A stretch of DNA of 64,000 nucleotides from the NCBI GenBank assembly GCA_964059195.1, contig CAXKWD010000005.1:39447825-39511824 (forward strand), read 5' to 3'. Within the stretch, counting starts at the first letter, position 1, and the number at the start of each line of letters is the position of its first letter. The notes beneath the pieces are model-generated. The model saw only the letters and a program-made list of their open reading frames with translations, was not told the DNA's origin and ran no database searches. The DNA comes from Ectobius pallidus. Taxonomy: Eukaryota; Arthropoda; Insecta; Blattodea; Ectobiidae. Shown piece by piece: positions 10,799-21,842 of this stretch. Position numbers and translations under genes: made by a program.

Positions 10799-12293
10799 GC
10801 GTTAACAGATTAATGGCGAGTTCCACCGACCTTCGTTACGGCTAAAACGCGTCGTTTTCTCCTGCTTGTACCATGTTTAGGTTCCACCGAGCCTGATTAG
10901 TCCATCACGCCCGTTAATACTTGCGTTAACTTAAAGACAGAAATTCCTTGCGTTAAATCTCGCGTTTGCTTGGAAACAAGATGGCCGAATGTGGTTGCAT
11001 GCTACAATATGCAATATTATCCACATTAAACAATAAACCCAGTACATTAATGCATTAATTATAGTTTCTGAAGAATAACATGAATACAAGGGAGTGATTC
11101 ATTTATTTTCTTTGCTAGGGTAGAGCAGTCAGGTAGCCTAGCAGAATGTGACCCTCAGCATGAACACAAAAGCAGGATCTGGGGTTTTCTCACATTCCAC
11201 AAGACAAACTAGTCACTCAGACGAGAGGATCAGTTTACAATGTAACACTGAAGCAGGCGAGTGGTTACAAAATAAAATGTTTTTCGCAGTTGCACGACAT
11301 ACAACAGTATTCCGAAGTATTTCGCTCATAGTTACGCCTAGGCTACATGCCATCGAAAGTGCCGCTGTGTATTTGTCATTTTCTAGCTTGTATTATTACT
11401 AGTAGGTTTACGAAATGTGAAATTGATTAATATATCTCTATTGGATTACTTCTCAATACATTAAGAGTGCACGGTGTTTATTGTTATTAAAGAAAAATTA
11501 GGCCTAAGTCAAATCGTTTTTTGTGTGTGTTATTCCCGTGTTTATCCAGGAAAGTGCCAGTTTCTATCTCCTATGACTACAAAATTAAGGTAAGAGCTAA
11601 GCTGTGCACTTATCACATTGTAATAGTTTGCAATAATTTTATGATATGGTATAATAAATTGTAATAATATTACACCAGCAGTAGGCGTATAGCCTAGGCC
11701 CAATTCACATTTTATGTTTGATACATTTTTGATACCAATAGCATCGAAAGAATTACAGGTTAGCTTAAAAAATTATGATAAAGTTATGATAAGTTAATAG
11801 TGCGAGTGCAACATAAATTGTATAATATACTGCATTAATAAAATAAATAACATTAATAATTGCGTTCTACTACAAATGTTTATTTTCTGCTGTACTGTGA
11901 ACCATAGCAGCCAACGTTGCCAATGGAAAAATGACTTTGAATGGCGAAGGAATCGGGCATGGAAACAATATAACATTCAATTTTTGCATCTCGATATATA
12001 AAAAAACAATACTCACTCAACATATTTATAATTTTGAATGATGTAATATGAAAATTACTAGTCGTGTGTTCTCAGGTTTAACATTGTATGTTGGCAGTAG
12101 CGACAGTGAATGTATGAGAAGCTTGTGTACCAAGATTGCCTGCCTTCTAACGCGCGTTTGGAAACGGGTGTTTATTTTAACGACAAAAGTGTTGGTGGAA
12201 CAGTGTCCACTTAACGCAGACGTTATACAGTAATAGCGCGTTACTAAAGTCTTCGTTTGGGTATATTTAAAGACTGTCGGTGGAACCGGCCAT
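10799..12293. mobile_element. 1.5-kb TIR element, copy 2
   Basis: Direct repeat of 9177-10674 with only scattered substitutions and small indels. It starts GCGTTAACAGATTAATGGCG and ends GGTGGAACCGGCCAT. The outer part of the right terminal repeat present in copy 1 (GACTGTAACACC) is absent, so this copy is slightly truncated at its right end. Same orientation as copy 1, 112 bp away. Confidence 0.8.
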
Positions 12294-12723
12294 CAGACAT
12301 AAAAATTTACTGAACTGAGAGACGACTTCAGACAATCGTGAGTGAATTTGAAAAACAGGAGGGAAAAAATAGTTTTATGCTGCACCCTAGGCTCCTCTCT
12401 AATGAGGCCAGCCTGGGAAGGTGGGGTTTAGGGTTTCGTCACAGAAGAAATTCAATGTGAGACATAATAAACCTCGTGCTATTCAGTATATTGCTCCCAA
12501 CCTAACAAAACGGCGGAGCTTGGCTGGAGTGCAGCATAAATCTATATTTTGCCAAAACAGGGGATAGTATTATTATGTCAACAATAGCCTGATTTTAGCT
12601 TTCCAGCGTTTCTACAAGAAAACATATTTTAGTAATGGCAATAAATAAACAAAATAGACCTACGGCAAATTATTGGGTGGGCTTCAGCCCCACGGGCCCA
12701 TATACGGTAAGTTGGCGCCTCTG
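12294..12723. other. Right internal region and end of the large hAT element
   Basis: Between copy 2 of the TIR element and the hAT right end. No frame with recognised motifs. The last 50 bp hold ATTGGGTGGGCTTCAGCCCC, then AAGTTGGCGCCTCTG, the terminal repeat. Confidence 0.55.
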
Positions 12724-12731
12724 CCAATGCA

Positions 12732-13050
12732 TACGGACCCAACTAAAGCAGTGGTTCTAATGACGGGTAGTTCTAGGTTCGTGACAGGTTAGTGACAGAT
12801 AGGTGAGCAAAAGTTAGTTTAATAGTGGCAAATTAAATTGCACCCGTTACCTTGTTTGGCATGTTAAACTTCGCATGTGGATCCTAGACTACATTGGTCA
12901 TTCTGACTCGAACATTTCCAAGTTGGAGAGGGCACACACGTTAGCTGAAAAAAGGCCGCGAAAGCTACACAGCCGCAATTGTAACAGCCGCAATTGTAAC
13001 AGCCGCAGTGGCATTTTTTAAACACTAATTTTCTACTTTCTTAAAGATCT
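12732..13050. other. Flank of hAT element with a 16-bp tandem repeat
   Basis: Unique-looking sequence. AGCCGCAATTGTAAC is repeated in tandem at 12971-13009 (two full units and a partial third ending AGCCGCAGTGG). No gene seen. Confidence 0.6.
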
Positions 13051-13382
13051 GACTGACTGACTGACTGACTTTGTCCTATATCCCCAGTGTCGGGGCGAAG
13101 GGCCTCCAATTGGAGGTTTCCGATACCTATGTGCCGAGAGAGGGCAGAGGGACAGGTGGTAAGCCCATCGTCTCACAACCCCCCCAGGAAACGAAGGTAT
13201 TACTTGAACGTGAAAGACCGGGAAATTTTGTCCAGAGGCTCTAATTTAGGCTTGGGGTTCTTTAACGTCCCGTAAATCGACACGAGCCCCCGGATTAAAG
13301 TACTGTACCTCCCGGAGGACTCCGTGACCGGATTTTTACGTCCGGAAAAATCCATCGACCACGGCCGGGGTTGATCCCTTCT
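13051..13382. repeat. Medium repeat R3, longest copy
   Basis: Starts with a (GACT)n array, then TTTGTCCTATATCCCC, the palindrome CCTCCAATTGGAGG, GAGAGAGGGCAGAGGGACAG and TTGTCCAGAGGCTCTAATTT. It ends near CCACGGCCGGGGTTGATCCC. Copies or parts lie at 10741-10798, 17788-18050 and 34280-34365. The final GGGTTGATCCC could be a B-box relic, but I cannot classify the family. The 62-codon frame at 13087 is a shadow of the repeat. Confidence 0.75.
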
Positions 13383-14455
13383 TAAAGATCAAGTAACATT
13401 AATAAGATGCAATTAAATTTTTTCTGATAAAGGTTTGTTGAATTTTCATACACGACATTACATTAAATTAATAATAAATTGTTTGGGATAGACAATAGCC
13501 TACTCATAGCCTACTCAATATAACACCTGTGTAAATGTTTTGTGCAGTCGGAAAAACGATAGGCATTCCGATGAATGATCAGAACAGTAAACTTTTATTG
13601 TAGCCTATGCAAGCTGAATTTATTTGACTTTCTGGGGATACATCCTGTAAAACGAAGACTGGCCCCAAAGAAAGACGACAGAGCCCCTGGGCTGTGATCT
13701 TCATTCGCTAAAAGAGCTCCTGTGGACTTGAGAAACAGTTTACTCGGTATGAGAATTGGTAATTAGAATGAATCATAAAGATATTATCATTAATATCCTC
13801 CCTAAAGTGACGATGATAAAATGAACATGTATTTAGAAAATATGAAATGTCATAGTGCTTTGTGATATCACACATCTGCTCCATTAAGTATCTCTTAAGG
13901 ATTGAGCATGATGAGTTAATAAGATTGATAACCAGAAAATATTCCATTCACAGTTTCATATCTTTGTGTGTAATTTTCCGCTATCGTACAGTAAGTTAAA
14001 CTTATATGGCGATAACATGAGTTCTACGTGATTATGTGATTAACGTAGTTATAATATAGCCTAATGCTTCTCCTGACAAACTGTCTGTTTTGCTAAACTA
14101 TTATTTACAATTTAAATTATTTCATCGTGCATTTACAAAGTTCCAAATTTAATACTGATGTAATGCTTTATTTTATTACTATAACTTTGAATGAATTCTA
14201 ATAAAATAAACTATCAGAGTTCCATAATATTGAGGCTTTTAACTTTCCTAGACATTTAGCACATGGAGGTGGCGAATTTTCGGGAGAACTCGGATTGCAT
14301 GCGCGATCAGGGCAGGTAGAAAAAGTAGACTTTAATTGCACGCGGGGGTTTCTAAACGCACAATTGAATTACAAACTGCCGTGCCCTTGGACATATTTTA
14401 ATAGTCCAGTAAGAACAAAGCTCAGAAGTAGGCAGTAGCCTGAAGGCTGGTGAAG
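13383..14455. other. No gene or clear repeat
   Basis: AT-rich DNA. A 79-codon minus-strand frame at 13708-13947 has no recognisable motif. TAGCCTA occurs several times (13498, 13509, 13602, 14056). Confidence 0.45.
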
Positions 14456-14457
14456 CG

Positions 14458-14545
14458 AAATATCGATATTGTTATCAAAATGAATATCGGTTACTAATAT
14501 CGATAACTGTATAGCCTAATATCGGTTAGAAGATATCGATATTCT
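14458..14545. promoter_or_regulatory. Cluster of TATCGATA palindromes, left block
   Basis: Three exact TATCGATA sites (14461-14468, 14498-14505, 14534-14541) with several ATATCGG half-like sites between them. TATCGATA is the core DREF/BEAF-type site known from flies. Whether it acts here is unknown, and it may instead belong to a transposon end, since a second block lies in opposite register at 15014-15110. Confidence 0.45.
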
Positions 14546-14580
14546 ATAATGTCGACAGTTTCACTAATATAATAGCCTAC

Positions 14581-14725
14581 GTTTGTTCCCAGAGCACTCA
14601 GAAACTGTTAACACATAGTTCGCGCATGCGCACATGAACAGTTTTGCTGCAAGACGTATTGAAACTGACATTGTGCACATGCCTGAACTATGTATTCATG
14701 GTTTCGGAGTGCTCTAGGAACAAAC
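14581..14725. mobile_element. Small palindromic MITE (145 bp)
   Basis: Starts GTTTGTTCCCAGAGCACTC and ends GAGTGCTCTAGGAACAAAC. The arms continue inward, with ACATAGTTCGCGCATGCGCAC facing its near reverse complement at 14672-14694. The whole could fold into one hairpin. No convincing target duplication was found. Confidence 0.65.
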
Positions 14726-15013
14726 CTATTGTCGTTCAATGCAATTTATACTCTGTAGCGATTTAGGGAATGGCTTGTCATCGCTGCTTGATGCTGTTAC
14801 TTCTGGTGAGCAAGTGTAACCAAGACGCCCTTTTGGCAGCAAAACTAGAACTGACGACCAGAAATGTGAAAATAAATGTAATTAATCGTTGATAGCCGTC
14901 AATTGAATTTTCATTCATTTTTAACTTGATATTGCCTAAAATTTTGTTTTTCCCAATTTTTATATAAATAAAATGTTTTATAATAGTGTATTTTTGTTTA
15001 ATTTCTTCTTTCA

Positions 15014-15110
15014 CCCTCGATAATATCGAAAATCTGTATAGGTCTAATCGTAGAGCAATATCGATATCACGATACTATCAGAATTGAAATATCGATGTCA
15101 AAATATCGGA
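15014..15110. promoter_or_regulatory. Cluster of TATCGATA-like sites, right block
   Basis: One exact TATCGATA (15059-15066) and TATCGATG at about 15090, plus ATATCGAAA and ATATCGGAA variants. It mirrors the block at 14458-14545 around the MITE. Confidence 0.4.
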
Positions 15111-16099
15111 AATCGTTAACAAAATATGGATCCCATCCTTAGTATGGGCAGTGGAAACCCCTAAGGTTCCCGGAGGTTGAGGCTCCCATATTGAGGCATT
15201 CGGCATGTACCTGTAAGTATGTAGTATAAAATACAGCAATAACCTTACAAATTCATTACATTGAGTATATAATTTATTTTTAGAATTGTCATGTATAAAA
15301 TTAAATTCAAAACAAAAACAATTTATTTCAGGCAATGTACACAATGTACACATACTTAGGAGTGTGTACATTTTCTCAGTGCTCACATAGCCGTAGATCT
15401 ATCAGAATTTTTCGAGTATGCACCGTTAATTGAAGGAGTCGGCGGAAGATAGTGCTAACCCTCTTTGTTAAAGTTGAGATTGTTGCACTATTTATATATT
15501 TTTCTTAGTATTTATTCCAATGTTTCTAAGCATAGACTAATTCTGCCAACAAGTCTTGTTAGTAACATAATACGTTCCAAAAGAAATTTATAAATAAGAC
15601 TTGAGCTAACTTTAAAAATGTAATACAGTATCTAAAATGAGATTTCGATGGGTTAGCACTATCTTTCGTTGACCTCTTTTAATTATTACGGTAGCGGTAC
15701 CAAAACACGTAAGTTAGCAGTATGTAAACTTGCCACTATCATGTTTCAGTAATGCTATCGCGAACAGCGCAAGTGTGTCTGAAGCTCAATACGTTTTTAT
15801 AGATAAATATTATATACGAATTTTCCCATTTACGTAATTACATATGTGAGTAAAAATGAAAGTAGAAAGAATAATTTATTATTCATTTCCGTGTTATAAT
15901 TTTGTGTTTATAATTTCCATTACAATTAAGTTTGCTCAATCTTTCTTACCTTATTCAATGTTTTAGCAAATAATCATTAATCTTAGGCCTACTATCGAAT
16001 AAACCGAGCAACCCACATTATGCTTCATTTTTAAAAATAATTATGCTTTATCATCTGCTAGAAGAAATAATTCTGTATTTATAATACCAGAACATTATC
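15111..16099. other. No gene or clear repeat
   Basis: AT-rich DNA with TAGGCCTA near 15985. The 102-codon minus-strand frame at 15078-15386 has no recognised motif and overlaps the TATCGATA block. Confidence 0.45.
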
Positions 16100-16378
16100 A
16101 ATATAGCTACTTGCACAACAGGGTAACCCAGTACCTTTGTATTTGTATTTTTATATTTTTACATAATTGTATTATAAATGTTGTATTTGTGTTGTAAATT
16201 ATTATAATAACTTGTTAATGTTTATGTTAATGTTTCTTTACTATGTAAAGAAATTTTCACATTTTACATTGCTTATAACTGTGAATTCATATTCTTATTT
16301 GTAATTATACTGACGTGTCCCATAACATGTAATGTGTTCCGATGGACTGAACAAAATCAAATTCAAATTCAAATTGAT
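16100..16378 (+). mobile_element. Possible LINE 3' UTR and tail
   Basis: The stretch around CCCATAACATGTAATGTG, then GATGGACTGAACAAAATC, ends in a short (AAATTC)n array at 16350-16374. It looks like the 3' UTR and variable tail of a non-LTR element. No coding part was found to its left, so this is a guess from form. Confidence 0.3.
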
Positions 16379-16539
16379 GATTATGCGTTATTATGCTTTA
16401 TTTTTATAATGTATTTATTTCATACAGATAAACTTGCATTATTCTATACTAAATGATTTTTTGTGACAATAAAGAAAGTTTGTCATCCAAAAATACAAGT
16501 AGGCCTACACAAACAATAAGAGAACAATGCTGAGAATGA

Positions 16540-17215
16540 AATTCTAGTAATCTATGTCACTTTCAATCTCTGTACCATACTCTTGAGGTGGATTAACTGC
16601 ATGTTTTAGGTGAATGCTTTGACCATTTCTTTATATCATCGTGTTAACCTTCCATACGCTGCCTTACTTGAGGTATAGTACTGGTACATACTGCTAGGAC
16701 CGCCTGAAGTTCAACCATGCCCATCGGCCATCACTCTGTTTCTGAGATTATGTTTAAAACTTTCCACATGCTTTGGACAATGAACTTCTTTTCAAAATTA
16801 ATGAACTCTAAACTGAAGGTACACAAAAGTTTCCCCTTTCAGACATAAAATAATTTGTGGGAAACTCATGGACCCTTTGAATTGCATTTACAGCAATTTT
16901 TGGCATGTTGGTGCTCAGTTGACATGAACTGCTCCGATTCAGATTGTGTACTGATCGTAAAGCCATTAAAAAGTACAAGTTGCTCAATGTTCCAGGAAAT
17001 ATTTTTAATTATTTCATTAAATCTACTGTTAGATTTTAAAAATGCAGTTAATTTTCTAAGAATTATGATTTATGTTACATATGATAATTTTATGCTTTAT
17101 TGTGTTAAGTCATGTTTTATTGCGCTTTTAACACTTACTTATCCGGACCCTTATACCCCCAAAATCATGTTCTGGGTAGTAACCACATATCTAAAGCCCT
17201 GATATGCTTTTTATG
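16540..17215 (-). pseudogene. Decayed coding-like sequence, unrecognised
   Basis: On the minus strand a frame with few stops gives CTFSLEFINFEKKFIVQSMW around 16740-16840, with further coding-looking pieces upstream (STEHQHAKNCCKCNS near 16930). A 115-codon plus-strand frame at 16855-17202 overlaps it and is probably a shadow. I could not assign a family; it may be chance. Confidence 0.2.
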
Positions 17216-17787
17216 CTGAATGATTATTAAGCTTTTGGGATGCTCTATTAATGAACATTCCCCGATATCGTTAATTCTACAATGAGAAGAAAGCAATTGC
17301 ATTGACATCCGGCCACCTGTTAGAACTCTATTGAAGACCTTGTGGTACTGATTTCATGGAACGTGCAGTTAAATGACGTATATTGCACTGCATAATGTAC
17401 GTAATTGTTCATGATATATTGTAAACATTATTGATATTCTAAAGGTCACATTTGACGTATAGAGCACATAATAGAATTGGAGCCACTAGAAATCGGCACG
17501 TGCTGGTAATGGTCCTCTGATTAACGTAGGCAACATATTACTAAGGAGAGTCAACTACCAAATATTTCAAGATATTAAATAAATGGGATTTTTTTAGGAA
17601 GAGATTAATAAACAAAAGCTTTACTATCTTTAACAAAAGGAGCAGAAACACACTCTTCACCAAGACTTTCAGACTTTAGATCATCAATATGAAGTACCCG
17701 AGCAATTTATAAGGAGTATTGCTTGGTATAAAAAAAGGCATTTGACACTGTTGACTAAATATTATTTATTTCTGTTTGATCTTACTT
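17216..17787. other. No gene or clear repeat
   Basis: AT-rich DNA between the preceding coding-like stretch and R3. Nothing recognised. Confidence 0.4.
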
Positions 17788-18050
17788 GACTGACTGACTC
17801 TGTCCTATATCCCTGTGTCGGGGCGAAGGGCCTCCAAGTGGAGGTTTCTGATATTATACCTATGTGAATTTTCTTCCGCTTATTTTCCGAGAGAGGGCAG
17901 AGGGACGGGTGGTAAGCCCATCGCCTCACAACCCCCTAGGAAACTGAGGTATTACTTGGACGTGAAAGGCCGGGAAATTTTGTCCAGAGGCTCTAATTTA
18001 GGCTTGGAGTTCTTTAACGTGTCGTAAATCTACGTCACGGCCCCCCCCCG
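17788..18050. repeat. Medium repeat R3, copy 2
   Basis: Same order as 13051-13382: (TGAC)n, CTGTCCTATATCCC, CCTCCAAGTGGAGG, GAGAGAGGGCAGAGGGACGG, TTGTCCAGAGGCTCTAATTT. It has an extra insertion around 17858-17885 and ends in a poly-C tract, lacking the last 90 bp of the longest copy. Confidence 0.8.
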
Positions 18051-18784
18051 ATCTTACTTAAGCAATAAATATTAACTAATTTCATGGTGTTGCATAAAGA
18101 GGGACTTCGAACAATATAGAAAATTGACTTTTTCTCCTTGAATCCCATAAAAATCTGAAATACCAAGGACGGCAAAGAAGGAAATCAAATATAAATTAAT
18201 GAACTATTTTTTAAATATACTTTCTTGTTAAGCCACAAAGATATTATACAAGTGGGAAACCATTATAGTGAAAGTTATCCAATCAAGAATTGTTGTGAAC
18301 GCTTGCAATAGGCCTATGTGATTAAAACATACAAAAACATACACATTTACATTCTTAGTTCAATTTATATTGAACTATTTTATAAATACAATACATTAAT
18401 TGAGAGTGAAATAAAATACAATTACTTTACCGGCATCTATTTAAATATTCATCCTACAAATAGGATATACGTACAAGGGAGCTTTTATTCTACCTACACC
18501 TATGAACATCACATGAAGTCTAGTTTACGCTACAGAATATAATATAATAATTTTCAGAGTCACCAAGATGTTGTAGCTTTATTATTTCTAATTAAATATT
18601 AGAAGAGCAGTCTATTATATGAAATTTGTTGCTTCTAAAAAATAAGCAGCCATTATTTATTTGTTAGTAAGCTATTATATTAATATAAGATTACTGTTTT
18701 TATTTTATTATTCAATTGGTAAGCCCAATTTTCGTTATTGTGTGTTAATATCTATTTACATATTATGCTACGTTAAAATAATTA
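18051..18784. other. No gene or clear repeat
   Basis: Very AT-rich; a 74-codon frame at 18318-18542 has low-complexity composition and is not credible as a gene. Confidence 0.45.
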
Positions 18785-19061
18785 TATCACAACAATATTA
18801 GCAGTTAAAGTAGAAGATCATCACAGTGAAACTAGAGAAAACAATATAGGGATATTACAAGGCAATGTTTTAGGTCCGTTTTTATTTTTGATACAATTAT
18901 ATCAGCAAGTTACTGACTTATCGGATATCAAATGCTGCTTGTATGTTTACGCAGATGACACGCAACTATACTTAATGGAAAATTGGAATGACATTTATGA
19001 AAACGCTAATCAAGCCATAAACATAATTTTAAAATTGTTAAATTCAAACGTATTGTCTTAA
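18785..19061 (+). pseudogene. Reverse transcriptase palm fragment (CR1/Jockey-like LINE)
   Basis: One open frame reads ILQGNVLGPFLFL, then a degenerate region, then CCLYVYADDTQLYL, and stops at 19059-19061. The first phrase matches the conserved LPQGSVLGP-type motif, and YADD is the catalytic box of reverse transcriptase, here intact. The family usually has a few residues more between the two motifs. Neither the N-terminal endonuclease nor the thumb is present. It may belong to the same superfamily as the LINE relics at 39981 and 61732. Confidence 0.85.
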
Positions 19062-19412
19062 AATATCACAAAAGTGGCCATTTATGTATCATCCGCAAAG
19101 CAAGGCTTTAGCGGACGAATCTCGTATTTCGGAGAAGGCGTAGACGAGTCTACTAAGTCCCTAAAGCTTTTGCATCCGTGGTAGCCTACAATAGTTTTTA
19201 GGAAAAAACTCTGAAAAATGTCATTTTTTGAAAATAGCGTACTTAGATAGACAGTTATTTTCTCTTTCATTTCATATATTAATTTTTAAATTCTGGCTGC
19301 TAGTTCCTTAGAAAGAGCCCTTTTTCTATAAAGATTCATTTGCCATGCCTCAGCTATCAAATTTTAGTATTTTTAACTTTCCCTCTCTGCTAAAACTTTT
19401 CACTAATATACT

Positions 19413-19783
19413 ATTCTTCATCCCATTCTACTTTGATCCTAGTCAAAACAAAGAGGCGTGGCTGTCATAGCCCGCAAGTAGGAACGCACGTGTTAACCGT
19501 GTTTGTTTATTCTCAGTCCAACTCGCTCGCAGGGTCTTCGTGAACAATGAATCCTTTGTTTTGTTTGCTAATTGATATACTATAATGATGAGGATGCCAG
19601 TGAGAGTTTGTTATTACACGTGTAAATGTTGATATTCTTGCATGAGCACTCGTTAGACACACCCCGGTAATGGCGCATGCTAATTACATTAACCAATCAC
19701 ATGATGCGAATTTTCCGCGAACTCTCTGTGAGTTCTCCTCCCCTTTGTTTTGACTAGGATCAAAGTAGAATGGGATGAAGAAT
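19413..19783. mobile_element. MITE with about 43-bp terminal inverted repeats
   Basis: The left end starts ATTCTTCATCCCATTCTAC and continues TTTGATCCTAGTCAAAACAAAG. The right end is its near-perfect reverse complement. The 371-bp unit has no coding. No clear target duplication, so the superfamily is open. It abuts a short dispersed repeat at 19788-19846. Confidence 0.85.
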
Positions 19784-19787
19784 CGTA

Positions 19788-19846
19788 AGTTGCTCGTTTC
19801 ATAAACATACTCGTATCTTAATAGGTGTCATTATAGACTTCTTGTA
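19788..19846 (+). repeat. Short dispersed repeat shared with 41212-41272
   Basis: GTTTCATAAACATACTCGTA, then TCTTAATAGGTGTCATTATA, recurs with few changes at 41212-41272. At both sites a MITE lies within 10 bp of the repeat: 19413-19783 to the left here, and a hAT MITE to the right at 41281. Confidence 0.7.
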
Positions 19847-20570
19847 AAGCAGTACTTTATCGGCCTATGCCTTTAAAGTTGTCACGGTAACCTCTAGAGG
19901 ACGTAGTCCCAACTATGGCACTTAGATGTCTCTACAGTGTCTTCTAATGTAAGTTCAGTTTCATATGTAAAGGGATTTTATTGTTCATTGTCTATTAACA
20001 AGCAACGTCATTTAGAAATCTTGATTTTAAGAAATTAATTCCTTAAGTTGCAAATTTCTTATATTTTTTATGACTGGGGTGGGCCCGAACGCTCGAAGCT
20101 TGCATTATTGCGCCATAGATTAGTCCCCTAGACCATGAGTGCTAAAAAAGAAACTAGTTCAGATGAGTCTCTTGTACGGTTGTTTTTTTAACACGGTATA
20201 ATAAGTTTTGTTGCGGAAAGTACGATATAATGACAAAAATGATAAAAACGGGTAATTCCATTTGAAGTTAGTTTTATTAATCAACATTATCATCTCAACC
20301 TCTTAAAAAGTTTTTTAAAACAATCCACAGCAAGCCAAGTTTATAAACATGCACTACTGACGCAAACACATTATCTTAGCTTTCTTTGCGCAGAATCAAT
20401 AAAAATGAGTGAAAAACTCACCTCGTTTTAAATTTACAGAACTTTTAGTAAAAACTATTGTATGCACCACGTACGCAAATACTTGAGCGGACTAATCTAG
20501 TATTGCGGACGAGGCGTACTTGTTACATAAATAGCTATTTATATGCTTTTCTTTGTCATTACTTTCTAAG
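19847..20570. other. No gene or clear repeat
   Basis: AT-rich DNA; nothing recognised. A short (ACTT)n array at 20581-20600 marks the start of the adjoining LINE tail. Confidence 0.45.
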
Positions 20571-20580
20571 TGCTAAACCC

Positions 20581-20908
20581 ACTTACTTACTTACTTACTC
20601 AATGGCTATAGACAATTCCTCAGCAGACTAAAGGAATATTATCTATTTTATGGAACCCAGAGGTTCATTTCCGCGCTGACCTGAGCCCGCCATTCAACCC
20701 TACAGTATTCTGTGTAACTCCATTCAATCATCCCTCGAAAATCCTACATCCCTTAAATGCATTCTAATATTGTCCTCCCACCTACGTCTAGGTCTTCCAT
20801 GTGGTCTTTTCCCTTCGGATCTCCCAGTCAATACTTTTGAGATGTGTCTTTCCTCCCCCACGCGCGCAACATGGCTAGCCCATTTCATCTTTCGCAATTT
20901 AATTACCC
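20581..20908 (-). pseudogene. RTE-like LINE 3' part, segment 1 of an interrupted copy
   Basis: Minus-strand translation gives LRKMKWASHVARVGEERHIS, then KVLTGRSEGKRPHGRPRRRW and EDNIRMHLRDVGFSRDD, the C-terminal tail of the same LINE family as 8255-8680, followed by a 3' UTR ending in (AAGT)n at 20581-20600. The LINE continues at 23950-24027 and 25923-25960. The gaps are two Harbinger-type insertions. Stops are present in the last codons. Confidence 0.85.
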
Positions 20909-21819
20909 TTAAGCCGCGTTCAGACCTGTGCGCCTTGCGCCTAGTTGCCGTGCCTCTCCAGTGCATCTGCGCGTGCAACGGTGCAAGCTCACGCATGCAC
21001 CTGGTCTCTTGCGGCTCCATTATTGTAGGCGCATGCCTCTTTCTGTCCACACCTGGTAGAAGTGCGCAGATGAAATGTCTGCTTTGTATATAGATGTTGT
21101 TGCAGCTGTTGTTATTTTGCGACAATGACGAAACCGTAAGAAGCATGAAATGTGCAAATAATTCATTGTCGTTTAAACTTTAAAATAACAATTTGCCGAC
21201 CAACGACAAAGAAGTATATTAAACGAACAATTTCAGTCAACTAATTTTTGTAGATATGAAGTGAATTGAGTGGGTATTGAATAATTTTATCATTAAAAAA
21301 AATCCCTTTAGGCAAGCCTACAGGCTGAGGTAGATTTCGAAAAGTTTTTGGTTTAAATTTATTTCTTCTTCTTTAGCCTTGGCATGACAAACCCGCAATA
21401 ATAACTGCAAAAAAGAGGAAAGAGCACTTTTTCAAACATTCAAATCTCGCCTTATATGAGAACTATCGAGAAACTAGTTATTGATTTGTAGAGTACTCAT
21501 CGAGAGCTTTTCAACGATACCCCACAAGACGCAATTTCAAAAATGTCGAATTTCCATCCCCCCACTCGTACCCCCAAAACCCCCGAATCGTTGGTGTCAC
21601 TGTGAAATCCATAGGGAGTACTCTAATTTATTCAAACAAAGTTTCCCTCTATAATTCATAGGGGCCGAGATATAAATGTTTTAAAATTTAAACCCCCTCC
21701 CCCGACCACCCCATTGGGCCAATTTTGCTCATTAACGAACTTGTCCGAACTACTGGGCCTACAATTAACATAATAATATTTGGTTCAAATATCTTCAAAA
21801 TTACGGCTGCTAGCGTGTA

Positions 21820-21842
21820 AAGATATATATATATATATATAT
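21820..21842. repeat. (TA)n microsatellite inside H1
   Basis: Dinucleotide tract followed by poly-T. The preceding 21450-21720 stretch, with GAGCTTTTCAACGATACCCC and C-rich runs, looks like another, unclassified repeat inserted in H1. Confidence 0.6.

Larger units (their letters stand above)
5256..12723. mobile_element. Large hAT element (about 7.5 kb) with nested insertions
   Basis: Left end CAGTGGCGCCAACTT and right end, reversed, CAGAGGCGCCAACTT. The flanking 8-mer CCAATGCA is identical on both sides (5248-5255 and 12724-12731). CAGNGGCGCC ends plus an 8-bp duplication are diagnostic of hAT transposons. Both ends also carry ATTGGGTGGGCT close inside (5279 and 12672). The interior is mostly later arrivals: a Helitron, an RTE-like LINE, another Helitron end and two copies of a TIR element. 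No intact transposase is visible; the exon-like pieces at 7317-7930 may be its remains. The alternative is two solo ends next to the same 8-mer by chance, which is unlikely. Confidence 0.75.

Noticed and set aside
20770..21093. 107-codon plus-strand frame
   Set aside because: It is the antisense of the LINE tail joined to the H1 end; the minus-strand reading has the recognisable protein.
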